Shown piece after piece: positions 43,545 to 51,627 of a stretch of 64,000 bases of DNA (position 1 is the first letter of the stretch; the number at the start of each line of letters is the position of its first letter). This DNA is from a virus: IMG/VR virus record IMGVR_UViG_3300048837_000549, positions 1 to 64,000 of that record. One strand, written 5' to 3'. The notes beneath the pieces were generated by a model. The model ran no database searches. It worked only from the letters and a program-made list of their open reading frames with translations, and was not told the DNA's origin. The translations under genes and the position numbers were made by a program.

Positions 43545-45527
43545 ATGAATAAAAAGATTTCATTAGAAGAAAGAGCAAAACAAAAAGGAAAGACACTTCT
43601 TATTGAAAGTATTTCTTATTTGCCTAATATAGAAGATGTTAAAGTAGAAACTAAACTTATTGAAGCTATAACTGGTAAGCAACATGAATGTAGAGGTGTT
43701 CTTAAAAATGTTCCTGTTACTAGATTTACCGAGAATGCTAATGGAAGAATTTATCCTAAAGAGTTATGGGCTGAAGTAGAAAAAAGAAAAACTTTTGAGG
43801 GAGCGGATTGTCTAGCAGATCACGCTGCTGAGGGAGATGGTAGCGTTCTTGATACGGTGGGTATTTGGAAAAACTTCAAAGTCGGTGAAGATATCGCCAC
43901 CGCTGATTTATATTGTATAGGTGCTGCTGGAAATCTTTTGTTAGAGAAAGCCAGAGCCGGTGGAAAAGTTGGTTTCTCAACTGTAGCTTTCGGTACATTG
44001 AGTGAATCCGATAACAAAACTGTTATGACAGAAGATTTCGAGTTTGAAAATTGCGACTGGGTCCGCAAGCCAAGTCAGAATGTATTTGCTACACAAGAAA
44101 ATCTAGAAGAATCTATTAAAGAAAGTGTAGAAATAAAAAAAGAAAATAAAATTATAGAAAATAATTTTACTAATAATTATAAAGAAGAAAAAACGGTAGA
44201 GGTAAAACAGATGGATAAATTTTCAGAATCAACATTTAAAAATCTTATACGTGCTACCATTAAGGAAGCGAATGCTAATGAAAACTACGTTGAGGCTATA
44301 GAAGAGCTTAAAGAAGTTTCTAAGACAATTCCTTCTGAAATGGTTGAACAAATTGCACAAGTAGACACAGCAATTACACAGATTCAAAGTAAACTACATG
44401 AGCAAAAAGAACAAGCACAAAAAGAGCTAAAGGAATCAAAAGAAACTCTTGAAAGCATGACTAAAAAGTATGAAGCCTCATGTAATACTATAAAAGTTTT
44501 AAAAGAGAATCTAGAAAAAGCTTCAAAAATTGTTGAAAAAGTAAATGATAAAGATACTGTAAAAACAATTAAACTTATGTCAGAAGACCTTGATCAATTT
44601 GAATCTGATAGAAAGCTAATGGAATCAGACATTAAAAAATTTATTGAATCTATTGAAGCTCTTAAAGAAGATGTTAAGCTTATGTCTGAAGATATTAAAT
44701 GTTTTGAAGAAGACACAATACTTAGAGATAAAGATATTGCAAGGTTCAAAGAAGAACGAGGTAAAATGAAAAATAAAAATAGTAAACTCTCAAAACAACT
44801 TAAAGTAGCAGAACGCCATATTAAAAGACTTGAGAAAACCTTGAAAGAAGAATTTGATTATGAATTTGATGATGAAATTGTAGATGACGAGTTTGTAGAT
44901 GACACTATGATTATAGATGATGAGTTTGTAGACGAATCTGATATTGATGATGTATTTGCGGATGAAGATGACTTCTACATGGAATCAGAAGATGAAGACG
45001 AAGAAGATGAAATGGAAGAAGATTCCGATGACGCTGATGAAATTTCAGATGGTGCTCTTGAAGAATCTGACGATGAAGATGAAGACGAAGAAGATGAAGA
45101 CGAATTAGAAGAGTCTGATGACGATGATGAAGACGAAGAAGATGAAGAACTTGAAGAAGAAGAAGACGACGAAGAAGAGTCTGACGACGACAAAATGGCT
45201 GCTGTAAGAGATGCTAAAAAAGAAGCTCTTAGACGTAAGAAAAGACTTCAGGTTAAAAAATTAGAAGCTAAAAAAGCATCTAAGAAAAAATCAGTTAAAG
45301 AGTCTAAAGCACCAGTAAAGGAAGTTGTTGAATATTACAAAGCAATTTCTAAAACTAAACCAGCTATTAGAGATATTAAAGAAGCAGTTCTTAAATCAAG
45401 ATCACTTCTAGAAGCTGTTAAGAAAGTATCTATGTTTGAGCATAAGTTTGGTAATGATGTTCACAAACTAAAAGAATCAGCTCAGAGTAATAAACAAGAG
45501 TTTACAAAATATAAGTTCACTGTTTAA
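43545..45527 (+). CDS. prohead protease (T4 gp21/S77-like) fused to scaffold
   Basis: 660 residues. Residues ~45-185 are the protease: GVLKNVPVTRFTENANGRIY, then DHAAEG (His93) and VGFSTVAFG (Ser145), the catalytic pair placed as in T4 gp21. Residues ~223-425 are a long coiled-coil (EELKEVSKTIPSEMVEQIAQ; many K/E heptads), ~425-550 are a nearly pure Asp/Glu tract and the end is basic. It would assemble the head core, then cut scaffold, capsid and tagged cargo after Glu. T4 encodes protease and scaffold separately; here they share one ORF, with an apparent internal start at 44211. Confidence 0.85.
   Translation: MNKKISLEERAKQKGKTLLIESISYLPNIEDVKVETKLIEAITGKQHECRGVLKNVPVTRFTENANGRIYPKELWAEVEKRKTFEGADCLADHAAEGDGSVLDTVGIWKNFKVGEDIATADLYCIGAAGNLLLEKARAGGKVGFSTVAFGTLSESDNKTVMTEDFEFENCDWVRKPSQNVFATQENLEESIKESVEIKKENKIIENNFTNNYKEEKTVEVKQMDKFSESTFKNLIRATIKEANANENYVEAIEELKEVSKTIPSEMVEQIAQVDTAITQIQSKLHEQKEQAQKELKESKETLESMTKKYEASCNTIKVLKENLEKASKIVEKVNDKDTVKTIKLMSEDLDQFESDRKLMESDIKKFIESIEALKEDVKLMSEDIKCFEEDTILRDKDIARFKEERGKMKNKNSKLSKQLKVAERHIKRLEKTLKEEFDYEFDDEIVDDEFVDDTMIIDDEFVDESDIDDVFADEDDFYMESEDEDEEDEMEEDSDDADEISDGALEESDDEDEDEEDEDELEESDDDDEDEEDEELEEEEDDEEESDDDKMAAVRDAKKEALRRKKRLQVKKLEAKKASKKKSVKESKAPVKEVVEYYKAISKTKPAIRDIKEAVLKSRSLLEAVKKVSMFEHKFGNDVHKLKESAQSNKQEFTKYKFTV
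44168..44177 (+). promoter_or_regulatory. late promoter motif inside the protease ORF
   Basis: ATTTTACTAATAATTATAAAG is a perfect TACTAATAAT 43 bp before an in-frame ATG at 44211, the same spacing as at dedicated promoters. It encodes Thr-Asn-Asn in the linker between protease and scaffold, a part that is free to vary. Confidence 0.6.
44211..45527 (+). CDS. nested scaffold protein (inferred internal start)
   Basis: In-frame internal ATG of the protease-scaffold gene, with AGAGGTAAAACAGATG as ribosome site and its own late motif upstream. Gives MDKFSESTFKNLIRATIKEA..., a 438-residue coiled-coil and acidic scaffold without the protease. This mirrors lambda C/Nu3, where a capsid protease gene contains a nested scaffold start. 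Expression is inferred; scaffold function follows from composition. Confidence 0.55.
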   Translation: MDKFSESTFKNLIRATIKEANANENYVEAIEELKEVSKTIPSEMVEQIAQVDTAITQIQSKLHEQKEQAQKELKESKETLESMTKKYEASCNTIKVLKENLEKASKIVEKVNDKDTVKTIKLMSEDLDQFESDRKLMESDIKKFIESIEALKEDVKLMSEDIKCFEEDTILRDKDIARFKEERGKMKNKNSKLSKQLKVAERHIKRLEKTLKEEFDYEFDDEIVDDEFVDDTMIIDDEFVDESDIDDVFADEDDFYMESEDEDEEDEMEEDSDDADEISDGALEESDDEDEDEEDEDELEESDDDDEDEEDEELEEEEDDEEESDDDKMAAVRDAKKEALRRKKRLQVKKLEAKKASKKKSVKESKAPVKEVVEYYKAISKTKPAIRDIKEAVLKSRSLLEAVKKVSMFEHKFGNDVHKLKESAQSNKQEFTKYKFTV

Positions 45528-45541
45528 TTAGCTTAGTAAAT

Positions 45542-45566
45542 CTCCTCTAGAAATGGAGGGGGTTTT
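45542..45566 (+). terminator. weak intrinsic terminator
   Basis: CTCCTC (45542-45547) pairs with GAGGGG (45556-45561, one U-G) around TAGAAATG, followed by GTTTTAAAA. Lies between the scaffold stop and the two late motifs of the capsid gene. Confidence 0.5.
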
Positions 45567-45578
45567 AAAAAGTATTCT

Positions 45579-45628
45579 TACTAATAATAAATGTAAGAAT
45601 ATTTTTTAAAATTATTTTTACTAATAAT
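45579..45628 (+). promoter_or_regulatory. tandem late promoters for the major capsid gene
   Basis: Two perfect TACTAATAAT copies exactly 40 bp apart (45579-45588 and 45619-45628), with near-repeated flanks (TTACTAATAATAAATG and TTACTAATAATAAAATG). They lie 237 and 197 bp before the capsid ATG, so the mRNA has a long leader (about 45640-45815). Doubling fits the need for very high capsid expression. The leader contains only a 16-codon ORF (45632-45682) without a ribosome site. Confidence 0.7.
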
Positions 45629-45815
45629 AAAATGAAACAAATAGGAAAGTATAGAGACTTGATTCATAAAGTAAGAAAGTGAGCTACAAGAAGCCAACCA
45701 AATTATCCATTAGGGTTTGAAAAAATAGACATTATTATATAGACTTAAAAAACTTTATAAAGATTTTTCAGTATAGATTCAAAAAATTAAATTTACAAAA
45801 AGGTGTAAATACAAT

Positions 45816-47264
45816 ATGAAACACGGAAGACAAAAAATGAGCGAGTCTCAAATGAAAGAGATAGTTCAACAAGAATGGGCATCTAAATCTAGAATCGGAG
45901 AAGCATGTGTAGCAAAATGGTCTAAGATGGATTTAGTTGGAAAAGAAATGCTTGAAAAATACGCTGAGAATCCTGCTAAGATTCGTAAAGCAGCTATTAT
46001 GCTTGAAAATCAAGAAAAAGTTCTAAAACAGATTATGAAAGAGAATCTTTATTCTACTACTTTTGGAACATCTGTAAAACCTGAGCATATGCTTAAAGCA
46101 ATATTCCTTGGAGCTGCTAACTCAAAGAGGGGAGATATATTCACAGAATATCCACTTACTTCTACTGATGACGCATTATTCTACATTCAATCAGTTTATG
46201 AGAGCACTGTTCGTGGAGCAACTGCAGGAGCTAGATCTTATGAGAGCATGTCTCCTTACTACTCTGGAGAACAATATTTTGGCTCAGTAGGAACAGGTAA
46301 CGGAGCACTTACAGCATTCGTTTCTGCGCCTATGGCTTATCTACCACTTATTCCTTTTAAGACTGTAATCACTTTAGGTGGAGCTCAAATAGCTGTTGAT
46401 AATGGTTCTGGAGTTCTTGTAGGTTCACTTCTTAATCCAGCACTTACTAACACAGTTAACTATGCTACAGGTGTTATTACTCTTAATTTTCTTGTAGCAC
46501 CTGCTAATTTAGCTCCTATTACTTGTGTATACAATTGGAACTCAGAAGATGCAACTAACTATACCAATTATGGTACTATGAGCCTTGAACTTGTGAAAGC
46601 TAGATTCAACGCACGTCCTATGCCTCTTGGATATAGAATTTCAGATATGACTCAGATTATGTTTGAGACAACTGGTCTTGGAGATGCTAAAGACTATATG
46701 GCACAAGCAGTTGGTCAAGAACATGCAAGAGCAAAAGATTATAGAGCGATTGCACAAGCAAGACGTGTAGCACTTGGAAACGCAGTAGCAACATTTGATA
46801 CAGACTTCGCAGCAGCTGGTGAAATCAGTTATAAGTCACACGCTCAAAGAGTACTTACAGAGATTGAAAGAGTTGGAGCAGTTATATATGACGATCTAAA
46901 GAGAGGTGGTATTACTGATATCGTTGCAGGAGCAAAAGCAACCGCATATCTTAAAAATCATGATCTTTGGAAAGACGTTTCAGGAGATGCTAAGAATGGA
47001 GTTTATCAAGCTGGTACACTTTCAGACATGAAAGTATTTACTTGTCCAGCAGATGCAGCTCTTGTAGCAACTAACGAAATGCTTCTTGTATATAAGAACC
47101 CACAAGAGTCCATGGATGTAAGTATATTATTCGGAACTCTTGCAGAAATCGACGCTAGTTTAAGATATCCAAATTTTGTAACTGAGGGAAATTCCTGTGT
47201 AATTGAGGACAGCCGTGTCGTGAACGGAAAATTCATTCGGTTAATGCAACTACAGTCTCTTTAA
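45816..47264 (+). CDS. major capsid protein (T4 gp23-like, HK97 fold)
   Basis: 482 residues, close to T4 gp23 (521). N-terminal ~70 residues are a helical, charged delta-like region (MKEIVQQEWASKSRIGEACV) then LLTSTDDAL-type core: YPLTSTDDALFYIQSVYEST, FGSVGTGNGALTAFVSAP, and LELVKARFNARPMPLGYRIS. A Glu near residues 71-74 (LKQIMKEN) is a plausible prohead-protease site. It forms the icosahedral shell. Long leader and tandem promoters suggest the strongest late transcription. Confidence 0.85.
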   Translation: MKHGRQKMSESQMKEIVQQEWASKSRIGEACVAKWSKMDLVGKEMLEKYAENPAKIRKAAIMLENQEKVLKQIMKENLYSTTFGTSVKPEHMLKAIFLGAANSKRGDIFTEYPLTSTDDALFYIQSVYESTVRGATAGARSYESMSPYYSGEQYFGSVGTGNGALTAFVSAPMAYLPLIPFKTVITLGGAQIAVDNGSGVLVGSLLNPALTNTVNYATGVITLNFLVAPANLAPITCVYNWNSEDATNYTNYGTMSLELVKARFNARPMPLGYRISDMTQIMFETTGLGDAKDYMAQAVGQEHARAKDYRAIAQARRVALGNAVATFDTDFAAAGEISYKSHAQRVLTEIERVGAVIYDDLKRGGITDIVAGAKATAYLKNHDLWKDVSGDAKNGVYQAGTLSDMKVFTCPADAALVATNEMLLVYKNPQESMDVSILFGTLAEIDASLRYPNFVTEGNSCVIEDSRVVNGKFIRLMQLQSL

Positions 47265-47284
47265 TATTTAAGTAGATTAAATTT

Positions 47285-47314
47285 AAAAGCCCTATAAAAT
47301 TTTATAGGGCTTTT
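47285..47314. terminator. bidirectional terminator
   Basis: A perfect 30-nt palindrome AAAAGCCCTATAAAA/TTTTATAGGGCTTTT, flanked on both sides by A/T runs, between the convergent capsid gene and the minus-strand gene ending at 47292. It should stop transcription from both sides. Confidence 0.85.
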
Positions 47315-47903
47315 TATTTTGTATTTGTTTTGTTAAACAGTCATAATTTAACCTTGTTTTATACTCTGGGTTTTCAATTAATTTTGTAATATCGTCAAAC
47401 ATAATAATAAAATTATTATCATAATAACTTTCAGGTATTCTAAATAAATATAAATCAGGTTTTTTAATAAATATTTCTTTTTCCCTGAGTAAATCTGCTT
47501 CAATTTGTTTAGGAGAATTATGCCCATACTCATCAAATTCTATAGCAATTCTAATTTCGTTACTATTTTTAAAATAGAAGTCGAAAAATCTATATTTATT
47601 TTTTGATAGTCTAAGGTCACCGATATAGACACCCCTCTCCCTCTTTACATATTTTCTATTATCTCTATCATAAATACAAAACTCAAATTTATATTTATAG
47701 TTAAAATACTTATCAATTTCTATAAAGAGTGATGTGGCTTTATGCGAAATAGAATATATCCTACAATGACGTGACTTATTTTTTATATATGTTTTTTCCT
47801 TCTTAATCTCCTTCAATTTTTTATCTTCTATGGATAAATTTCTATTATGCTCATGCATACTATTTAAAGCTATCGGATTATAAGTTACTCCAAACTCTTT
47901 CAT
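47292..47903 (-). CDS. PD-(D/E)xK endonuclease-like protein (VSR/DUF559-type)
   Basis: 203 residues. IAIEFDEYGHNSPKQIEADL then REKEIFIKKPDLYLFRIPES matches the common nuclease layout 'E-x-D-x-x-x-H...D-x-x-R-E-x-x-x...(V/L)-x-R-I-P', with Glu122 and Asp124 as likely metal ligands. Similar free-standing nucleases sit in phage genomes as mobile elements next to capsid genes, but this is inference. The frame is open upstream to about 47980 with no start codon, so an N-terminal extension or frame change is possible. Confidence 0.6.
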   Translation of the reverse strand: MKEFGVTYNPIALNSMHEHNRNLSIEDKKLKEIKKEKTYIKNKSRHCRIYSISHKATSLFIEIDKYFNYKYKFEFCIYDRDNRKYVKRERGVYIGDLRLSKNKYRFFDFYFKNSNEIRIAIEFDEYGHNSPKQIEADLLREKEIFIKKPDLYLFRIPESYYDNNFIIMFDDITKLIENPEYKTRLNYDCLTKQIQNKKPYKIL

Positions 47904-47955
47904 ACACCAAGCTTGATACTTTTTTAAAGTCTCAGCTTTTTCTTCATCGGTTCGA

Positions 47956-48180
47956 TTAGCATGCCCCTCGGAAACTTGTGAAAGATATTTTTAAAAGTTC
48001 TGTCTCCCAATCTATATCAAGAAATATTTTTTCATATTGATCTTGTCTACCATTACAATTTTCTTTATATATAAAATCAAGAAATTTTATTGCTTCTGGA
48101 ATTGTTCTCCCGTTTAAGTCATCAATAATATTTTCTATTAAAATTTCTCTTGTAGTTGGTCTTTCTTTCTCCGTTGTCAT
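47956..48180 (-). CDS. small early-region protein, 74 aa
   Basis: Start at 48180 (AAGGAGTGTTAATTATG). MTTEKERPTTREILIENIID then EAIKFLDFIYKENCNGRQDQ, helical. It overlaps the upstream gene's region closely and runs into the frame upstream of the endonuclease. Unknown function; typical small early gene. Confidence 0.6.
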   Translation of the reverse strand: MTTEKERPTTREILIENIIDDLNGRTIPEAIKFLDFIYKENCNGRQDQYEKIFLDIDWETELLKISFTSFRGAC

Positions 48181-48182
48181 AA

Positions 48183-48380
48183 TTAACACTCCTTATTTAA
48201 ATTTCTATCTAAAAAACTGGCTATTCCTTCATTTCTTTTATATTCATCTAACATTTGTCTTACTGCTTCTAATCGGACGTGATCTTCTTTTTTCTGTTCT
48301 TGTTTAACTAAAGAACACTTAGCATCTGAACATAATAAGTTAAAACTATTTACGCATATATGATAATGTATACACTTCAT
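48183..48380 (-). CDS. cysteine-containing early-region protein, 65 aa
   Basis: MKCIHYHICVNSFNLLCSDAKC has Cys/His pairs (C-x2-H, C, C-x4-C) that could bind a metal; the rest is a helix (EAVRQMLDEYKRNEGIASFL). ATGA overlap with the upstream gene. Function unknown. Confidence 0.6.
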   Translation of the reverse strand: MKCIHYHICVNSFNLLCSDAKCSLVKQEQKKEDHVRLEAVRQMLDEYKRNEGIASFLDRNLNKEC

Positions 48381-48556
48381 TTCTCGTTAAACTCCTTTAG
48401 TTTCATATTAAAGTAATCTTCAAAGGTCATTTCAAGTCTTGCATAATGTTCAAGACCATCTGAAGCAATAATAATATCAGTCAGATATTTTTCTTTGAGC
48501 AGCTTAACTATTAAATAATCTTTTTTATTTTGGCTCATATCAAATAATGTTATCAT
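48377..48556 (-). CDS. small early-region protein, 59 aa
   Basis: MITLFDMSQNKKDYLIVKLL ... TFEDYFNMKLKEFNEK, with AAGGAGAAAATTAAAATG. Overlaps the next start by 4 nt. Helical, unrecognised. Confidence 0.6.
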   Translation of the reverse strand: MITLFDMSQNKKDYLIVKLLKEKYLTDIIIASDGLEHYARLEMTFEDYFNMKLKEFNEK

Positions 48557-48559
48557 TTT

Positions 48560-48612
48560 AATTTTCTCCTTATTTAAATCTTACTCATATATAATATAAA
48601 TAAGATTTAGAT
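48560..48612 (-). promoter_or_regulatory. possible early promoter with operator-like inverted repeat
   Basis: On the minus strand AAATCTTA...TAAGATTT (48567-48574 and 48600-48607 region) flanks TTATATTATATATG, a good -10-like stretch, just before the ribosome site of the gene starting at 48556. A repressor binding across the -10 would fit. Confidence 0.4.
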
Positions 48613-48625
48613 TTTTTAAAACTTT

Positions 48626-48910
48626 TTATTCAGTAATAATAGCGAATCTTGGAAGAAATGCGTATAAAAAATCTACAGTTCTTCTATCAAGATTGTTGTG
48701 TATACCTATAACATCGTGAAAGAAATTAAAATTATCAGCTTCAAATAACCTCTGTAGATCCAATCTTACGATGTTACAATGTACTAACTCAATGTCCATA
48801 GACAGAGAAACAAAGTCAGTTTTCTCAGCCAACATTTTATTTTCAAGTGCCCTATCTACTATCTGAGTAATCCAATCTGAATCTTCTTTTGTAGCGTTAA
48901 ATCTTAACAT
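48626..48910 (-). CDS. hypothetical protein, 94 aa
   Basis: MLRFNATKEDSDWITQIVDR, then LSMDIELVHCNIVRLDLQRL and ending FLPRFAIITE. AAGGAGAAAACAAATG ribosome site. Helical, unrecognised. Confidence 0.6.
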   Translation of the reverse strand: MLRFNATKEDSDWITQIVDRALENKMLAEKTDFVSLSMDIELVHCNIVRLDLQRLFEADNFNFFHDVIGIHNNLDRRTVDFLYAFLPRFAIITE

Positions 48911-48925
48911 TTGTTTTCTCCTTAC

Positions 48926-48985
48926 TTAATTTCTAAAACTCCTTATATCTGACTTATAATATAAACTATAAGTCAGTTACAAATA
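48926..48985 (-). promoter_or_regulatory. possible early promoter with inverted repeat
   Basis: The minus strand reads TTGTAACTGACTTATAGTTTATATTATAAGTCAG: CTGACTTATA and TATAAGTCAG form a perfect 10-bp inverted repeat over a TATATTAT box. This may be a controlled promoter for the 94-residue gene, or a hairpin. Inferred. Confidence 0.4.
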
Positions 48986-48988
48986 GTC

Positions 48989-49621
48989 TTATACTGTAAA
49001 CTCATATCCTATTGAGTTATTAAATTCAACATATCTCTTTTGAAGCTTAACAATCCAGTAAGACAAATTTGCCATACGTTTTTCTCCGAGTTCTACTACT
49101 ATATCGCTTTTCTTCATACCATCTGCTAATAGTTGAAATAATCTTTTTTCTTTTTCTGGTAGAGTTTCTTCAAACTTGTCTCTATACATATTAAATATGA
49201 TACTCCCTTCTGGAGATTCTGTTTGTCCTTGTTCAATTTTATTCAAACCCTCTTCCTGTTGTGTTACATATTCTTCTGTAATAGAATCTTTACCTTTTAT
49301 ATATTTTCTATACTCTGCAATAAAATGACTTGAGAGATAATTGCTAAAAGTACTTCCAAATGAATAACGTTCAAGATCATTTACTTTATTTAAGTCAACA
49401 TAGTCTAGAGCCTGTATCATCTGGAAGTAACAATCCTGCATATTATCTTCCATTGGTTGTAAGTAACTATACTTAGAAGAATATTTTTTACAAAGTGGGG
49501 TATACTTTTTGTATAAGTGAGTTTCAATATCTTGCTTAGTTCTCCAATGTGAATTATTCTTATAAATCTCAATTACTTCTACATCTGTTTTTGCGGAGTA
49601 AATAGAATTGACTTTTTTCAT
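48989..49621 (-). CDS. sigma-like late transcription factor (T4 gp55-like)
   Basis: 210 residues. LCKKYSSKYSYLQPMEDNMQ then DCYFQMIQALDYVDLNK resembles sigma-70 region 2.1-2.4 (core binding and -10 contact). The C-terminal part LPEKEKRLFQLLADGMKKSD then KRMANLSYWIVKLQKRY could be a region-4-like helix-turn-helix. Size is close to T4 gp55 (185). It is the natural candidate to direct host RNA polymerase to the TACTAATAAT motif. Early strand location fits. Confidence 0.7.
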   Translation of the reverse strand: MKKVNSIYSAKTDVEVIEIYKNNSHWRTKQDIETHLYKKYTPLCKKYSSKYSYLQPMEDNMQDCYFQMIQALDYVDLNKVNDLERYSFGSTFSNYLSSHFIAEYRKYIKGKDSITEEYVTQQEEGLNKIEQGQTESPEGSIIFNMYRDKFEETLPEKEKRLFQLLADGMKKSDIVVELGEKRMANLSYWIVKLQKRYVEFNNSIGYEFTV

Positions 49622-49659
49622 TTTTTATTTTTCCTTTTATTTAATTTAACTACTTATTA

Positions 49660-49720
49660 CAAATATAATAATTTATATACCAAAAATGTCTACTACTTTT
49701 TTGATAAAATTTCAAAAAGT
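49660..49720 (-). promoter_or_regulatory. putative early promoter plus A/T inverted repeat
   Basis: On the minus strand CAAAAAAGTAGTAGACATTT then GGTATATAAATTATTATATT: a -35-like TAGACA (49687-49692) and TATTAT (49665-49670) with 16-bp spacing, before the sigma-like gene. The CAAAAAAGTA box upstream recurs at 52.4, 54.4 and (variant) 55.9 kb, and here is part of an inverted repeat ACTTTTTTGA/TTCAAAAAGT. Confidence 0.5.
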
Positions 49721-49723
49721 TAC

Positions 49724-49762
49724 AAAAAAGAAAACAGCTAAAAATGTAGTATTCCTAGCTGT
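49724..49762 (-). terminator. intrinsic terminator after DNA ligase
   Basis: On the minus strand ACAGCTA (49762-49756) pairs with TAGCTGT (49740-49734), then TTTTCTTTTTTG. Lies 22 bp after the ligase stop. Confidence 0.7.
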
Positions 49763-49783
49763 CTATACTTTTACTTATGAATT

Positions 49784-51073
49784 CTAAACTGTTCTTTCAG
49801 TTCCCTGTATACCTTTGAATATTGGGAAACGCAATGAGTATAATCCTTCCTTGTTTTTTGTCTCCTCAAAATATTTTACTGTTATTATCATATCCTTTAT
49901 TAACTCTGGATTCTCATAGTATTCTCTTCTCTGATCAAATGTAAATCCACTTCCTACTGATACTCTATTTCCTTTATGCTCAATAATAACATTACTTAGA
50001 GTTTCAATAGTTTCTTCAAGACCAGTTTGTTTGTTTATTTGTCTGAATGGGCCAAACTCAACATCTATTACTTTGTATTCGGCATCCTCCATCTTTTTCA
50101 CCTTGAGCAAGTCGTTTGATCGTTTGCCTTTATAAATTGTATTCTTTCTTACTATGAGTCCTTCCCAATTATTGTCTTCTGCCTCTTTCGAAAGTTCTAG
50201 AAATTGTTCCATTGATTCTATCTTAGTTTGTTTCAGCATTTCAATAGCAGCACCTTTATAACGTCCTAGAGTCTTCCTTAGGTATTCTTGTCTCTCAGTA
50301 AATATAGTACGACTCTCTTCTTTAAAGAAGTCATCATACTTAATCTGATCAAATACTAGATATTTAGGATTGGGAATATCAAAGTCTTTTTTACGAATTA
50401 GTTTCATTATACTCTGAAAGTCTTCCACGCCCTTATCATCTACTATACAAATTTCTCCATCAAGAACAACATTTTTAAGATTCATCGTCTGAATTTCTTT
50501 TCTCAGAACTCCGAGAGTTTCAAATTCATTCCCCTGTCTGCTATAAAACTTTATATCGCCTGTGTTATCAATTACACATAGACATCTACAACCATCTATT
50601 TTCTTAGCAGAGTAATAATCCTCTTTTATAAGATCAACTTTGTTTTTAACGTCTTGGTAGCTATTAGCCAGCGCGACATTAAAGGTAGGGATTAGTCCAG
50701 GATAGACATCATTGATAATTTTATCTCCAATTCGGCATTCAAGATCTTTATCAAGGATCTTATAAATGGTATCTTCATATTGAGGATTCAAACTTATAAA
50801 ACCATTTACAACAGCAATAGCATCGTGCCCAGTTACTCTTCTAGTTCTTAGATCCTCAAGTACGTCGAATATAGTTCCTATTTTTTTATTTATGAGAGTT
50901 TTATTCTTTTTACAATTATCACTTGATACATTATACATTTTAAAAGGATTGTAAACAACTTCTAACATTTCTTTCATATCCGGATACCGTCGGAGTACTT
51001 CCTTTTTATCTACACTGCTGTTTGTTTTGTTTATCTCTTCTATAAACTGTTTTGTTAATTCTAATATTTCCAT
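49784..51073 (-). CDS. ATP-dependent DNA ligase
   Basis: 429 residues, similar to T4 ligase (487). Motif I KIDG with Lys158 as the adenylated residue, preceded by YYSAK; motif III LDGEICIVD; motif IV EGLIVRK; motif V KVKKMEDAEYKVIDV. It seals nicks during replication and repair. SD AAGGAGAATATAAATG. Its own terminator lies downstream, and the tagged gene at 51093 lies upstream. Confidence 0.9.
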   Translation of the reverse strand: MEILELTKQFIEEINKTNSSVDKKEVLRRYPDMKEMLEVVYNPFKMYNVSSDNCKKNKTLINKKIGTIFDVLEDLRTRRVTGHDAIAVVNGFISLNPQYEDTIYKILDKDLECRIGDKIINDVYPGLIPTFNVALANSYQDVKNKVDLIKEDYYSAKKIDGCRCLCVIDNTGDIKFYSRQGNEFETLGVLRKEIQTMNLKNVVLDGEICIVDDKGVEDFQSIMKLIRKKDFDIPNPKYLVFDQIKYDDFFKEESRTIFTERQEYLRKTLGRYKGAAIEMLKQTKIESMEQFLELSKEAEDNNWEGLIVRKNTIYKGKRSNDLLKVKKMEDAEYKVIDVEFGPFRQINKQTGLEETIETLSNVIIEHKGNRVSVGSGFTFDQRREYYENPELIKDMIITVKYFEETKNKEGLYSLRFPIFKGIQGTERTV

Positions 51074-51092
51074 TTATATTCTCCTTTATATT

Positions 51093-51617
51093 TTATTCAA
51101 CTTCAATACAATATGCTATACCACTATCCCAAAGTTCCCCTTCATGATAAGTAACAGTGACATTTTCGTTCAGTTTAATTGTTTGAATTTCATTAGCACT
51201 ATAACCTATTTCTTTTTGAACTAATTTCATTATATAAGAATGTAAATAGCTCTCTACAATAATTCTAATGTCCCCTGATTTAGTATGAAAATCTTTAAAG
51301 TTTTTCTTAATAGGGGGAAGAGTTACAATAATAGCATGATTATTTTTATCTCCCCTGTTCTGATTATCTCTTCTCCATTCGAGTATAACACATATACCAG
51401 TTGATTTAGACCATATACCATATGTAGTATCTTCATCTTTATAATTATCTACGATCTTTTTCATACCATTATTTATAACAGTAATGACTTGATCCTTATC
51501 TAAATTTATGAATCTAGTTTTATCAATTAGTCTCTCAATGGAGTGAGCAGTATCTATAATTTTTCTGCCTTTGTATCCTAGTATACTTGCTTCTTTGTAC
51601 CGCTCATACTTTCTCAT
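51093..51617 (-). CDS. capsid-targeted DTxHSxxR protein, paralogue 1 (RNase-like?)
   Basis: 174 residues, the same length as the product at 54699. Tag MRKYERYKEAS. Both share D-T-x-H-S-x-x-R (here His25, Arg29) after the tag, a helix ending in N-N-G-M/I-x-x-I-V, and SK-x-x-G-x-x-V-x-x-EWR-R/K-D. A short H-x3-R head followed by a beta sheet with a conserved basic strand is common in RelE/BrnT/DUF4258-type RNase toxins; that link is inferred. Unusual on the early strand. Confidence 0.7.
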   Translation of the reverse strand: MRKYERYKEASILGYKGRKIIDTAHSIERLIDKTRFINLDKDQVITVINNGMKKIVDNYKDEDTTYGIWSKSTGICVILEWRRDNQNRGDKNNHAIIVTLPPIKKNFKDFHTKSGDIRIIVESYLHSYIMKLVQKEIGYSANEIQTIKLNENVTVTYHEGELWDSGIAYCIEVE

Positions 51618-51627
51618 GTATTACTCC

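Noticed and set aside
44975-45193. Antisense ORF almost entirely of Ser
   Set aside because: It is the shadow of the Asp/Glu tract (GAA/GAT repeats) of the scaffold gene and has no ribosome site.
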